NCBI RefSeq assembly: GCF_020509005.1
Contig: NC_063021.1
Coordinates: 1,240,001-1,304,000 of the forward strand
Length of the DNA: 64,000 nucleotides
Direction of reading: 5' to 3'
Source of the DNA: Fulvia fulva
Lineage: Eukaryota > Ascomycota > Dothideomycetes > Mycosphaerellales > Mycosphaerellaceae
The translations under genes and the position numbers were made by a program. Positions 32,700 to 43,664 of this stretch are shown here, piece after piece; positions within the stretch are counted from its first letter, which is position 1, and the number at the start of each line of letters is the position of its first letter. The notes below the pieces were generated by a model. The model worked only from the letters and a program-made list of their open reading frames with translations. It ran no database searches and had not been told where the DNA came from.

Positions 32700-34511
32700 T
32701 CAATAATGCGCTTTCCATTCATCCCTAGACTTCGGCCCATCTTTCGCGACCTCCACTTGTTCCGTATCATCCATGAACCCATATTCCCCACTCGGCGTGA
32801 AGGTCTCACGTTCGCCTCTCAGGTACTCATTAGCCTGTGCTCCCAGCTCAGGGCACTCAGTCGTGTAGATCCCCAACGCAGCTTCATCATCGCGCTCGCT
32901 CAAGCTACAGCGAAAGTGCATGCTGTTGTACTGTGGCCAGAAGGCCATCGCAGAAGGATATCCATGGCCAAGACCCGGAGGCGAGCCTGAGTAGACCTGA
33001 AGTTCTCGCAGTTTTGAAGGTTGGGTTGGCGAGCGTTGTCGCAGGTACTTGAAGATATCCTCGACGCTGGAGAATGTTACTTTTGGAGTGGCGAGCTCTT
33101 CGTCCTTGCCCATTCCGAGCTCCAACCAGATTGTGAGGCTGCGTAGGGCAGGAAAGGTAGCGATGGTGTCCAGGATGTCGAAAGGCCATTCTCCAGATCT
33201 GCCAATGTCGAGGTGCAGTTCTTCAATAAAGGGGCACTCGTCACGAACCTTCATCAGTGAAGAGTTGTCGATTGCTTCTTCTTTCCAGTCCCTGTTCCAT
33301 CCTTCGTGCTGATGTAGCTGTAGCTTTCGTAATGCGCTTCCATGCCTCACGATGCCAGCAAGGCCGACAGATGAAAGCTTCTGGGCTTCTATGCTCTTGA
33401 GGGAGGTTGGAACTCCCGAATAGAATTCTTTGATGGCCGCAGGCGGGTACACATGCTTCAGACTGACTTCTTCTAACATTGGCAACTTCGACATCAGGCC
33501 GAGAGCGAGCGATGCATCATTGACTTCGAGCACTCGTAGTCGCGACCAATCAAAGTTCTCGATCCAGTACTCTTGCTCGGTTCCTCTTCCAGGGTATCCC
33601 ACTGAGAATTGATAGTCGTCGTCATCGTCATCACCGTCCTCTTGCTGCCGTCTAAAAGGGTAGCTGTAGACATTCAACGACTCAAGTGCTGGAGGCTTCT
33701 CTCCGTCAACGAAACCCATGCCACAGTACTCAGTGGGCACAGAATAAACTACACACCCAGACGAAGGCTGCGATATGTCAAATGAAAGGTGTCGTAGGTT
33801 CTTGCAAGACAGAAGGACTGCTTTGAGCGGCCCGGTGATCTTCAGACAGTCTCGGGCGCTTGCATAATTTTGGTGGACACTGAGTGAGTGTAGATTAGAG
33901 CAGTCAATCAGACGATCCAAGTTGTTGGTCGCGTAAGAGTCGGCCTTGACGTGAAGACGCACCGCTCGGCCTTTCAGTATAGCGAGTGTAGCAGGCGAGA
34001 TGCTCTCGTTCGGCCAATGGAGATCTGTGAGACCTGTCATGAGTAGAAGAAGGCGACGCATCAAGTACATGACCTTGCAATCGTCCTGCTTAGCGAAATG
34101 ATTTCCATTGCTGGGGGGCATTGGTTGAGCAAGTTCGTCATCTGTCGCAGTGACTTCGATACGATGAATAGCGGCAAGAAGCCCACGTTGCTCAAGCCTC
34201 AAGAGTCTGTCGCTTGTAGCCACTGACGCTTTCAGTGACAAGTCAAGCTTGAGTGTGTTGCATGCGATGTACGCTGCCAAGTGGTGAAAGTTTGAGCTCA
34301 CTTGCTTGACGCTACGCATCGATGGAGGATGAGCATCTTGCAGCACTTGCAGAATCATAACGATAAGATCATGCCCCAAGCTCACGATAGACGGGTTTGC
34401 AGCATCTTGAGCCACAAGGCGTCTGGTCGGAATCTCGATCCGCTCTGTGTTGTGCTTGAGTGGCAAGTCCGGCTGGCGAGACTGATTGAAGATATCGAAT
34501 ATCGACGACAT
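32700..34511 (-). CDS. F-box-like protein with leucine-rich C-terminal region
   Basis: A single open frame of 603 residues from ATG 34511 to TGA 32700. Around residues 42-95 it reads PSIVSLGHDLIVMILQVLQ and SVKQVSSNFHHLAAYI, the shape of a fungal F-box motif, in which the helices bind Skp1 and the rest recruits a substrate for ubiquitination. The long remainder has spaced hydrophobic segments such as LRHLSFDIS, LRVLEVNDASLALGL and LEEVSLKHVYP, consistent with divergent leucine-rich repeats. An acidic DDDDDD stretch lies near residue 296. This F-box/LRR layout is common in filamentous ascomycetes and the partner cannot be predicted. It is the first intact host gene next to the transposon compartment. 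The F-box call rests on pattern only. Confidence 0.7.
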   Translation of the reverse strand: MSSIFDIFNQSRQPDLPLKHNTERIEIPTRRLVAQDAANPSIVSLGHDLIVMILQVLQDAHPPSMRSVKQVSSNFHHLAAYIACNTLKLDLSLKASVATSDRLLRLEQRGLLAAIHRIEVTATDDELAQPMPPSNGNHFAKQDDCKVMYLMRRLLLLMTGLTDLHWPNESISPATLAILKGRAVRLHVKADSYATNNLDRLIDCSNLHSLSVHQNYASARDCLKITGPLKAVLLSCKNLRHLSFDISQPSSGCVVYSVPTEYCGMGFVDGEKPPALESLNVYSYPFRRQQEDGDDDDDDYQFSVGYPGRGTEQEYWIENFDWSRLRVLEVNDASLALGLMSKLPMLEEVSLKHVYPPAAIKEFYSGVPTSLKSIEAQKLSSVGLAGIVRHGSALRKLQLHQHEGWNRDWKEEAIDNSSLMKVRDECPFIEELHLDIGRSGEWPFDILDTIATFPALRSLTIWLELGMGKDEELATPKVTFSSVEDIFKYLRQRSPTQPSKLRELQVYSGSPPGLGHGYPSAMAFWPQYNSMHFRCSLSERDDEAALGIYTTECPELGAQANEYLRGERETFTPSGEYGFMDDTEQVEVAKDGPKSRDEWKAHY

Positions 34512-35553
34512 GATGAGCTGGTCGAAGCTATGGAGGTATTCGAGTTTTCACTGCCAGTGAGGCATTATATCAGTGTTCGTAGTGAAAGGTTGCCTTGGCC
34601 GCGAACTGTTGCCTGTGATCCTGCGCCGCCCTTTGATCGACACAGCAGCGTGCTCCGCCCTCAGCTGCTGATGAAAATGGCCGAGATCTAGGCTCTGCCT
34701 TTCACTTCACTCTTCATTACCACATAAATTTGTGCTTCTGCAAAAACCGAGCATGCATTCCCTCGTGTTTCCTTCGACTTGCATCTTCTCGCACGACGCG
34801 AAAGATGGAGGCTGAGACAATCGCAAAGCTGCTTCCGTGCAGGCAGCCTCCGCCACGATCTGCTGCGCTGCCTAGTCGCAGTGCTCCCAGCGATCAAACA
34901 AGAAGCCAGGACTCGGGCATACCTGCGCAGATGTTCAACAAAGGTCGACCCATGAGGGTTCTCTCCTTGCAAGTTGCGGGCGCCGCGGAGCAGCAGTATT
35001 AAGGGTTAGATTAGACAAAACAGCCAAGACACTGGCTACTCAAGGCCCAAGGGCGCTTCTTGACTGTTCTTTGATGATGAGGCGTTGGCGGTCGTTGAAA
35101 AGCGCGTCGATGATCAGTAGTGAAGCCACAGGCGCTCAAGCGAAAGTCATGCTGAAAGCGATCTCATGGCGGGCTGGAATGCAGAGTGGACCGACACCGA
35201 CATATCCGGATCTTGGGATTCCAAACGAAGTCTGCAGCACAGCCGTTTTATCCTGCTTATCCTGGTATATGGCCTTGGCAAGACAGGCATTTCTCTTCTC
35301 AGCCGAGCTCCAACCCGCTCTTGTGCACCAGCAGGAAGGCGCAACTCTTGTTGTTCATAACGTGGCTGCTGCGCCGATGATGCCGACGTGTTGCAAGCAG
35401 GACCCGCACAGCACTCGCGCAAACTTTCGGTCTTTCGTCACCTGGAGACCCACACTCACGCCTTTCAGATACATATGAGCCTCCGGCTGTTTGCTTCGCG
35501 CTCGCCAGTATAGAAACAACGCCCGGCGACTTCTGCGTCGGAACATTGCTACC
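34512..35553. promoter_or_regulatory. Shared intergenic region between two divergent genes
   Basis: This 1.04 kb gap separates the start of the F-box gene (minus) from the start of the transporter gene (plus), so it must hold both promoters. I see no convincing TATA box or RNA gene, and open frames inside it are short with no family likeness. Confidence 0.5.
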
Positions 35554-36697
35554 ATGACGGACGACTCTGGACGGCACAAGGAGGAGTTCGAGCTGAGCGA
35601 CGACGCGAGTTTGAAAAGCGGAAAGTACGACAGCGAGGACCGTTCGAGTTCAGAATCATCATCAGTACAGGACGGTCTATTGAAGGAATCTGGCGATGTC
35701 GAAGCTCAACAGCCCGCGCCCGCCGAACATTATGTCTCGACACGCATGAAACTGCTGTTCCTTGGAGCATATTTCTTCTTGAATTTGTTCTTGACTCTTT
35801 CAAACAAATCTGTCCTCGGAAAGGTGCGGAACACATCTACTCGACCTCCAACGACTATGCTGACAACCGTAGGCTCGATTACCATGGCTATTGACAGCGG
35901 CGCATGCTTCCGCCACATCAATTGGATGCTTTATGATGCTCGGTTTCGGCGCGATCAAGCTCACTGACCTTGGAACACGAGAGAACCTGGTCCTGCTGGC
36001 GTTCTCATTCCTCTTCACCATCAATATCGCCATCTCCAACGTCTCCCTGGCCATGGTATCAGTCCCATTCCACCAGATCATGAGATCGACCTGCCCGGTC
36101 GTCACTATCCTTATCTACCGAGTGCTGTACGGCCGGCACTATTCAACGCAGACCTACCTCACCATGATACCTCTTATCTTCGGTGTCGGTCTGTCCACGG
36201 CGGGCGACTATTACTTTACGCTTGCTGGCTTCCTCATGACTGGACTCGGAGTCATCCTGGCTTCTGTGAAGACCGTTGCGACCAACAGGCTGATGACTGG
36301 ACCGCTCAAGCTACCTGCCTTGGAGCTATTACTCCGGATGTCACCTTTGGCTGCTGTTCAGTGCGTGATCTACGCCTTCATGACTGGAGAAGCCGAGCAA
36401 TTCCGGAACTCATACCTACGAGGCGATTTCTCTAAGACGTTCGGTGCGGCACTCTTCGTTAACGCAGTTACCGCCTTCTGCCTCAACATTGTTGGATTCC
36501 AAGCAAACAAGATGGCAGGTGCTCTCACCATCACGGTATGCGGCAACTTGAAGCAAGCGCTTACGATCGGACTGGGCATCATCCTGTTCCACGTTGACGT
36601 TGGCATCACGAACGCTGTAGGGATGCTCATTACTATTGCCGGAGCAGTATGGTACAGCAAGGTGGAACTTGACAACAAGCGATCAAAGCCGCGATAG
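35554..36697 (+). CDS. Nucleotide-sugar/triose-phosphate translocator (TPT) family transporter
   Basis: Spliced gene, exons 35554-35823 and 35873-36697, 364 residues. The 49 bp intron has GTGCGG at its start, a CTGAC branch point and TAG; splicing joins SVLGK to ARLPWLLTAAHASATSIG, the conserved order of this family. After a charged N-terminal tail of about 65 residues come roughly ten hydrophobic helices. Conserved stretches include LFTINIAISNVSLAMVSVPF, STCPVVTILIYR, SVKTVATNRLMTG and TVCGNLKQALTIG. Members sit in Golgi or ER membranes and exchange a sugar nucleotide or phosphorylated sugar; the substrate here cannot be read from sequence. Reading without splicing would give a false stop. 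An upstream in-frame TTG exists, but ATG 35554 is the first ATG. Confidence 0.88.
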
Positions 36698-37195
36698 CGA
36701 TAAGCATCTTGTGGTTGGCACTGCGCCATTGCATTACGACACTTGCATAAGATACCCCTATACAGCATGAATAGATAGACCTAATGATAATATGCATCTG
36801 GCACATGCGTACCTGATTCTTTGATAGCTCTGATTCGGCCAAAGTGCCCGTCAAGCGTTTGTTGCCGTCGTGCATTCCTAGCGTGCCGCTGACCGTTGCC
36901 AAGATCTACAGCATGACGCGTATGACTGAGGCTTGGTGTTGGCAGTGCTATGTTCTAGTCTTGCATGGGCCTTGCATGGACAACTCGATGCACTTGACAC
37001 AGCAGACCAGAGATCGCTGGACATGTGTTTTTGATGAGCAGGGCCAAATCGTTGCGCTGCTGATTCAGCGCTCTGGTAGCTCGTGCTTAAGCTTTCGGCA
37101 AGTGCCGACGAGATTTGGATTTTTTGACGTCTTCGAGGAAGTTATCGCAATTAATTGTAAGTACACGCGCATAAGGGCGAGAAGCCGACAGCAAG
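36698..37195. other. Intergenic, promoter side of the helicase gene
   Basis: 498 bp between the transporter stop and the Spb4 start. Nothing coding is supported; it should hold the transporter terminator and the Spb4 promoter. Confidence 0.45.
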
Positions 37196-39121
37196 ATGGC
37201 AAACGACAGCACGGAAAAGAAGCAGCCAAAGTCATTCGAAGCGCTAACACCGGAGCTCTCACAATGGATCCTCGACTTCACTCATGGCATGGGTTTTGCC
37301 CGCACCACACCAGTGCAAGCGATGGCTATACCACTTCTGACGGGCAACAAGGACTTGGTGGTCGAAGCCGTTACCGGTAGCGGTAAGACTCTGAGCTTTT
37401 TGATACCGCTCGTGGAGAGAATATTGAAGTCGGAGGAGCCGAACAAGAAAGGGCATGTACGATCGATAGTGGTGGCGCCGACCAAGGAGCTGGCAACTCA
37501 GATCTACGACGTGCTTCGAGGCCTTTTGGATTTCCATCCTCCGTCTTCAGCCGTGCTTACCGAGTCGAGTCAGGAGCCTGTGGATAGCGATGACGAGGAA
37601 ATGGAAGATGTCGAGAAACCTGTGATACCTCCAGGACCTTATGCTATACCACAGCTTCTGGTTGGCGGTCGCACCAAGCTGGGTGAGGATATCGCTACTT
37701 TCTCGAGCCTGAATCCGAACATATTGATTGGAACGCCGAGGCGTCTGGTGGAGGTCCTGCAATCGTCAAAAGTGCAGCTGAAGAGGCATTGGTTTGACCT
37801 CCTCGTCTTGGATGAGGCCGATCGTCTTCTGGATCCCAATTTCCAGCCAGATCTTCAGAGGATCCTTGACCTTGTTCCCAAGGAGCGTCGCACTGGCTTG
37901 TTCAGTGCTTCAGTCTCCGAGGCTGTCGATGAGCTGGTCCGCGTTGGCATGCGATATCCGTTCAAGATCAGTGCGAAGGTGCGCAGCAAAAGTGGAGCAC
38001 TGGACAAACGTACTCCAGAGTCTCTCAAGCTCTATCATATCGCCACTAAGCCGAGTCTTAAGATACCGTATCTGAAGAGCATACTTGAGACCAACCAAGC
38101 CGAGAAAAGCATAGTATACGTTTCCACAAGAGCTGGAGTTGACTACTGGAGTCAAATGCTACCAGCATTACTTGGTATATTGGTTTTCCCAATACACGGT
38201 GACCACAAATCTGCAATCCGAATCAAGAACCTCCAGCGCTTTCGTGATTCGTCGAAGCCAGCAATTCTACTTACGACCGATGTACTGGCACGAGGTATCG
38301 ACATTCCTGATATTGATGTGGTGGTACAACTCGACCCACCGAAACAACCCAAGGACTTCATCCACAGATGTGGGCGCTCAGGTCGCGCGGGAAAACGAGG
38401 CATGGCCATCACTTTCCTCAACGAGGGGAACGAGGAGGACTATGTCAAGTATCTCGCGATGCAAGGCACTCCCCTCGAACCTTATCCATCGCTAGCTCAG
38501 CTTTCGGAACAGGACGTAAATGATAGCATCGAGGAGATGAGGAAAGTACTCGTGCAAAAGCGAGAGTTGCACGACCGATCGCAAAAGGCTTTCGTCAGCT
38601 GGGTACAAGCCTACAGCAAGACCCTGCCTTCCGACATCTTCAGCATCAGGAAAATAGACTGGCCAGAAGTCGGCAAGTCCTGGGGTCTACTGAGGTGGCC
38701 AAAGATGCCCGAGCTCAAGCGTCATTGTCCAGAAGCAAGAGAAGATCGCAGCTTTGGCCTGGATCTGCCGCAGGACTTTGATCTCAACAATGTTGCATAC
38801 GCTGACAAAGTGAGGGAGGCCCGGCGGAAAGAAATTATGGAAGCTTTCTCTCGCGGTGAAAAGCCTGATCTGCCGAAGAAGAGCGGAGGCGCGCTAGCAG
38901 ATATGAGAAGGAGAAAAGAAAGTGCTTGGAGCAACCAGAAAGATGCAAAAGCGGTCAAGGAGTCGAGGAGGGAGAAGAAGGAAGTCAGGCGCAAAGCTGA
39001 GAGTAAAGCGAAGATGTCTGATGCGGATGAGGTCAAGGCACTAGAGCTGGACCAGCTCATTGCGAAGGTCAGGGCGAAGAACCAGCAAGGTGAGGAGATT
39101 TTCGAAGGGTTTGATGAGTAG
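37196..39121 (+). CDS. spb4: ATP-dependent rRNA helicase Spb4 (DEAD box)
   Basis: A single exon of 641 residues. DEAD-box motifs are all present: Q motif (FEALTPELSQWILDFTHGMG to TTPVQ), motif I AVTGSGKT (residues 58-65), Ia APTKELA, II LDEADRLLD, III SAS, then STRAGVD, TDVLARGIDIPD and motif VI HRCGRSGRAGKRG. An acidic insert (DSDDEEMEDVE) separates Ia and the next motif. After the helicase core comes the region typical of Spb4 and its relatives (FVSWVQAYSKTLPSDIF, SWGLLRWPKMPELK) and a lysine/arginine-rich coiled C-terminus. Spb4 acts in the nucleolus in assembly of the 60S ribosomal subunit (27S pre-rRNA processing). Length fits the family (about 600-650). Start ATG 37196 lies just before the Q motif. 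Confidence 0.95.
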   Translation: MANDSTEKKQPKSFEALTPELSQWILDFTHGMGFARTTPVQAMAIPLLTGNKDLVVEAVTGSGKTLSFLIPLVERILKSEEPNKKGHVRSIVVAPTKELATQIYDVLRGLLDFHPPSSAVLTESSQEPVDSDDEEMEDVEKPVIPPGPYAIPQLLVGGRTKLGEDIATFSSLNPNILIGTPRRLVEVLQSSKVQLKRHWFDLLVLDEADRLLDPNFQPDLQRILDLVPKERRTGLFSASVSEAVDELVRVGMRYPFKISAKVRSKSGALDKRTPESLKLYHIATKPSLKIPYLKSILETNQAEKSIVYVSTRAGVDYWSQMLPALLGILVFPIHGDHKSAIRIKNLQRFRDSSKPAILLTTDVLARGIDIPDIDVVVQLDPPKQPKDFIHRCGRSGRAGKRGMAITFLNEGNEEDYVKYLAMQGTPLEPYPSLAQLSEQDVNDSIEEMRKVLVQKRELHDRSQKAFVSWVQAYSKTLPSDIFSIRKIDWPEVGKSWGLLRWPKMPELKRHCPEAREDRSFGLDLPQDFDLNNVAYADKVREARRKEIMEAFSRGEKPDLPKKSGGALADMRRRKESAWSNQKDAKAVKESRREKKEVRRKAESKAKMSDADEVKALELDQLIAKVRAKNQQGEEIFEGFDE

Positions 39122-39328
39122 CTGGATAGTATGCTTGGTAATCCACTCGGGTTCTTTCTCCTTCCGCCTCGATCTGATTCAGTATTCGCTTTTATGGATT
39201 AACATCCTGATTGCCATGCAAAACCCGTGACCGCGCGACTAAACGTGTTTCCGGAAAGTGGACCGCGTGAGCCGAGATACTTTCGCGAACCTCTTCACTT
39301 TACATTCCTGTCAAGCTACTCCTCTGCG

Positions 39329-40858
39329 ATGACATCCTCATACATCTGTGCAAGCTGCCGGCGAAGCTTACAGATTGCGAGGGGTCGCGATGTCACCTCA
39401 AGCATCAAGAGATGGTACAACCGTCCCTCGTTCGCGCCGAAGCCAGTAATCGATCTCAAGCACATTCGCCAAAATCCGGGACTGTATGAGCAGAATGCCA
39501 TCGATCGCAATTATGCCCCGCAAGCACAGAATGGGTGGCGGATACTTGAGCTGCATGAGAAGGATGTAGAACAGCAACGACAGGCTGTACAGCTTCGACA
39601 GCGAAACAACGCGATTGGGAAAGAGGTTGGCCGGCAGGCGGCGCAGAAAGATGTGGACAACGATAGCAGGAGCACGCTCCTAGAGGAAGCGAAGGCGCTC
39701 AAGCAGGAGCTTGCATCGTTTGAGGCAATAGAGAAAGAATCGCATGCAGAGATGGGCCGCCTGGCACTGGAACTGCCCAACCTAAGCTCGATGAGCACGC
39801 CGGTTGGACAGGAGCCGCATATCTTGGAAGTCATCAACGAAGGCCTGGATATTAGCCGGAGCAGGCTGTCGAAGAGTCACGTGGACATTGGCAAGGAACT
39901 GGACATCTTGGACTTCGAAGCAAGCGCAACGACAAGCGGCTGGGGCTGGTATTTCCTGAAGAACGAGGGTGCGCTGCTTGAGCAAGCATTGATCCAATAC
40001 GCTCTTTCCGTGGCCATGAAACGAGGCTTCAAAGTTATGACACCGCCCTCACTGGTGTACTCGCACATTGCAAGCGCATGCGGCTTCATGCCACGCGACC
40101 AGAATGGCGAGACCCAGATCTACAACATTGCTCAGCATGAACATGGCCACTCGGGTGAGAAGCCCGGCATGGTACTGACCGGTACTGCTGAGATACCGTT
40201 CGCTGGCTCACAAGCCAACAAGACTCTTCAAGCCGCCGATCTGCCTCTGAAAGTCGTTGGTCCGTCCCGGTGTTATCGCGCCGAAGCTGGAGCCAGAGGC
40301 GTCGACACGAAGGGGCTGTATCGTGTGCATGAGTTCACCAAGGTGGAGATGTTTGCCTGGACCTTACCAAGCACCGACTCTGATAGCGAACGATTTTCTG
40401 ATGACGAGGGCAGCGTGCAGGCGGAAGAGGCCTTTGCGGACATGCTCGACATTCAGAAAGAGATCATCATCTCTTTGGGACTTCACGCAAAGGTTCTCGA
40501 GATGCCTACAGCCGACCTCGGAGCTAGTGCAAGTCGCAAGATCGACATCGAGGCATTCTTCCCATCACGGCAATCTATCGACGATGGCTATGGCGAGGTC
40601 ACATCAGCATCAATCTGCACGGACTACCAGTCACGACGACTAGGGACACGACTCAAGCATGCCGGCGCAGGTAAGATCGACTGGCCGTACACAATCAATG
40701 GAACCGCACTGGCAGTGCCTCGTGTCCTGGCATGTATCCTCGAGAACCATTGGAACGACGAAAAGGGTGAACTGCAAGTGCCCGAGGTGCTCAGGCAATA
40801 CATGCCAGGTAACATCGCAACCATCTCGCGGAAGACGGAGGACAAGAGTCAAAAATGA
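39329..40858 (+). CDS. dia4: Seryl-tRNA synthetase, mitochondrial
   Basis: 509 residues from ATG 39329 (MTSSYICASCRRSLQIARGR). The frame is open further upstream, but this ATG gives a basic, amphipathic leader like a mitochondrial targeting peptide. The N-terminal long coiled-coil arm (about residues 60-150; DLKHIRQNPGLYEQNAIDRN precedes it) clamps the tRNA. The class II catalytic core has motif 2 in PSRCYRAEAGARGVDTKGLY and RVHEFTKVEMF, and motif 3 in NGTALAVPRVLACILENHW. The enzyme loads serine onto tRNA(Ser) using ATP. The yeast mitochondrial counterpart is DIA4. It follows Spb4 by 207 bp in the same direction, with no sign of shared function. Confidence 0.93.
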   Translation: MTSSYICASCRRSLQIARGRDVTSSIKRWYNRPSFAPKPVIDLKHIRQNPGLYEQNAIDRNYAPQAQNGWRILELHEKDVEQQRQAVQLRQRNNAIGKEVGRQAAQKDVDNDSRSTLLEEAKALKQELASFEAIEKESHAEMGRLALELPNLSSMSTPVGQEPHILEVINEGLDISRSRLSKSHVDIGKELDILDFEASATTSGWGWYFLKNEGALLEQALIQYALSVAMKRGFKVMTPPSLVYSHIASACGFMPRDQNGETQIYNIAQHEHGHSGEKPGMVLTGTAEIPFAGSQANKTLQAADLPLKVVGPSRCYRAEAGARGVDTKGLYRVHEFTKVEMFAWTLPSTDSDSERFSDDEGSVQAEEAFADMLDIQKEIIISLGLHAKVLEMPTADLGASASRKIDIEAFFPSRQSIDDGYGEVTSASICTDYQSRRLGTRLKHAGAGKIDWPYTINGTALAVPRVLACILENHWNDEKGELQVPEVLRQYMPGNIATISRKTEDKSQK

Positions 40859-41842
40859 CGAGCCTGCACATCTGCTGTTCATCTCGCTCCACTTTGAAGA
40901 ACATTCACCGTACCTCCGTAGATCCTTTCAAGTCACTTGGTCGTACACACCGACTCCATCACGGTACCCACGGACCGAGATTGCGCTCCATCTCAGCGAA
41001 CACAGTATCGGTAACGGCAAAAGCCTGCCTACCTGCTGTTCATCTGCCAGCAAGACCGATATCATGCATATCCGTTCACTGACCGCCTCTTCTCGGTATT
41101 ACCACGGCGAACCATGGCACGCCGATGCATTCAGACTGTGTCACGATGAAGCAACCCGTCAACTGACGCTCATGCTCGTGCGACACCTGGATGCTGCGTC
41201 GCTGCGAACGAGGACCTGCCGGCCCGGCTCTTGTAATCCACATATGGCGCCGCGACAAACGCTAGCCTTGTGTTACAGAAATCAGGTAGTGTGACTGCTA
41301 CCGTTGCTCGTTCCCGCTTTGGCGGCTACGGTCTTGACGCGGTGATCTGCTGTACCCGCGACTGAACGATCTTGTGTAAGATTGAGTGCGCCGGTAAATT
41401 TGGTGTGACGTGGTCTAGAGATGTTGTGGAAGGATGGATGGTGGCTTGGTTGTTTGGTACTTTAGGGGGAAGCAGATGTTGTGGGACGGGGAGAGTCTTG
41501 CTCGTGACGGTTCGCATTCTTGAGGATCAGGGTCGGGATATGCATGAGTTGTCCGATCGTCACATGCCACGAGAACGATCGCTATCACCTATGGAGAAGG
41601 CGCCGAAGATCACGGCGATTGTTCGATGCCGCGTGATCAGGTGAACTCTTCCTGCTAATTATGCATATCATCAATCTGCATAATGCTCAGGTAACACATG
41701 ACAGCACCCCTGTCCAAAAATGTCTTTCAACAACCTTGTCCAACTATCCTATCTTGCTTCTCTCGTAATTTTAGCCGTATCAAGCATGTCATGAGTAGCA
41801 AAGTGCCATATCCAAGCAATGTCCCAGTATCGCCGGACGGAA
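40859..41842. other. Intergenic between two convergent genes
   Basis: 984 bp between the stops of the synthetase (plus) and of the 573-residue protein (minus). Short open frames are present on both strands but none has a start, length or composition I would defend. Confidence 0.45.
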
Positions 41843-43664
41843 TCAAAGCCAGGGCGTCTCAGCCCCTACTCTCTCGTCCCAACGCCATGCTTTGAGAGTC
41901 TCGGCGCCTACACTGCGCTTGTTGGCAAGCGCTTGGTTGCGCAGCTCCTTTAGTGTCTCGTCGCTAGCCGCGAGCTTCTCAGGCGACATTTCGAGAAGCT
42001 GTTGTGCGGAGAGTGAGTTGCGTCGAATGTGCCGCCAAAGCTGGCGTGCAGCATCGTGAGCATCAGTCTCGGATGACACAATGCTGATAGCTGTGGTCAC
42101 TTTCGGCGCTGAGATTGCTTTGGTCGACAGGATCGTTGTGGTGGGTTTCGATGCTGCTGGGGTGATGATGACGGCAGGCCTGTCGGAGGTACTGCCAGTA
42201 GCTTGTGCCGTCTTGTTGGGTAGTTGTGGCGGTGAGGGACTGCTTGTTCCGACCATACTCCAGCGGGAGTCGGTCTTAGGACGTTTGATGCTGAGGATTT
42301 GGCGGATGGTCACGACGTTGTCTGACGGAAGTGCAGTGTGGCGGTATCTAGCTTCGACGTGGAGGATCTTGGTCTCGAGTACCCCTAGCATGCTTTCGAG
42401 CTCCAAGAACAAGAGGTCTTGATCTCGACTACCGTCGGTTATGTCGGGCTGGCAGATGTCCATCCGTGGGATGTGCATCTTCAGGAACAGAGAGCAGTGA
42501 TGTCCGATATCGAGGTCCTTTGCAGCCTTTTGTCCGAGCACTTCGGCTACCCTGCAATCATTCATGGCCTTGTAGCACAGGCGAACACTGCTGATCTTGC
42601 CAACAGGCTGTGCCGTGAATGCATCTTCCCTATTATTGCCAACCTGCGCCGCCGTGTCTTCGATGGTTCTGTGACGGACTGTGGCCTCGATTGCGACCCA
42701 AATATCGCGTGCCAAGCCTACATCAACCGAGTCGCGGTCTAGGGAAACTTGCAGGTCAACGTATGGTACGGTGAATTGTGCTCGAGGGGATTCTATTTCA
42801 AGTCAGCCAGCATACCCAAGTGCCTCCAACTTTTCATGCGTACCTTCAGCGATATTAATCAGCAGCTGAGGCCTCCTCGCTCGAGGTGTGGCTTCTGGTG
42901 TTGGTGAACGTTGCACTGGCGAAGGACACAGGTATCTCGCAGGTGAACGCCGATCCGGGGTTCTCTGCTTCTGTGGCGTTACTGACCGATCGCTGATCAG
43001 TGTGGTGCTGCCCGTAAGCTCGCCTACAGATATGCTGGAGTCTGTGAATGAGCGCTGCGATGTGGAAGGATCTGGACTTTCAGTGCAGTCTCTGCTGATC
43101 TCGAAGCTCCGAAACCGGCTGTTGTCGTCGACATTACGCTGCTTCTTTCCAGATAGACGCCTTATGAGGCTGCTTTCAGGTTCTGTCGCCCGGATGGAGT
43201 GCGTACTGCGAGAGCGCTGGACGATGCCATCTTTGACTCTGGAAAGCATGCGTTTGCTCGCCGACTTTGTCCTCGTCATTCGACCTGGTGCGGGGGCTGG
43301 TGATGTGGCTCCAACATCGCGGAGGTCATTCTGCCCGAGGGTGGTGCCCGAGACGTCGCATGGCTCATCAGGAGGATGGAGGCATGGTGGTGGAATGTCG
43401 GTGTAGATGGCAGAGTCCTTGAGATTCTCCCTAGTCTTGCGTACTCTCAATGGCGATTCTGCTGCCGCTCTTCTGCAGCCTGAGTGGTCTCTTTGGCGTG
43501 CCAGCGAAGGTTTGGCATTCGGTGACAGGAGAGTGAAAGGCGGCGAATTATGCGTGAGGCCTCGCAGATGGCGGCCAACTTCAGCTTGCGGTGACAAGTT
43601 CTGCGCAAATCAACGAGGTGCAAATTGAGCCTTCCGTCGCAAGTCTTACCTCTTTGTTTGACAT
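41843..43664 (-). CDS. Hypothetical protein of 573 residues (three exons)
   Basis: Model: exons 43664-43650, 43600-42844 and 42792-41843. Exon 1 encodes only MSNKE; intron 1 is 49 bp (GTAAGA..GTTGAT..GCAG). Intron 2 is 51 bp (GTACGC..GGCTGAC..TAG) and removes an in-frame TGA that otherwise cuts the gene in two. The total is 1,722 bases, a whole number of codons. The N-terminal half is basic, serine/proline-rich and likely disordered (MTRTKSASKRMLSRVKDG). The middle, residues about 255-400, is more structured, with alternating hydrophobic segments (FTVPYVDLQVSLDRDS, DIWVAIEATVRH). The C-terminal end is helical (EKLAASDETLKELRNQALA). I do not recognise the family. The tiny first exon is the least certain part; an internal ATG (PGRMTRTK) is an alternative start. 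Confidence 0.7.

Noticed and set aside
42803..43597. Treating the 573-residue gene as a pseudogene because of an in-frame TGA
   Set aside because: A well-formed 51 bp intron removes the stop and keeps the frame, and a total of 1,722 bases is a whole number of codons.
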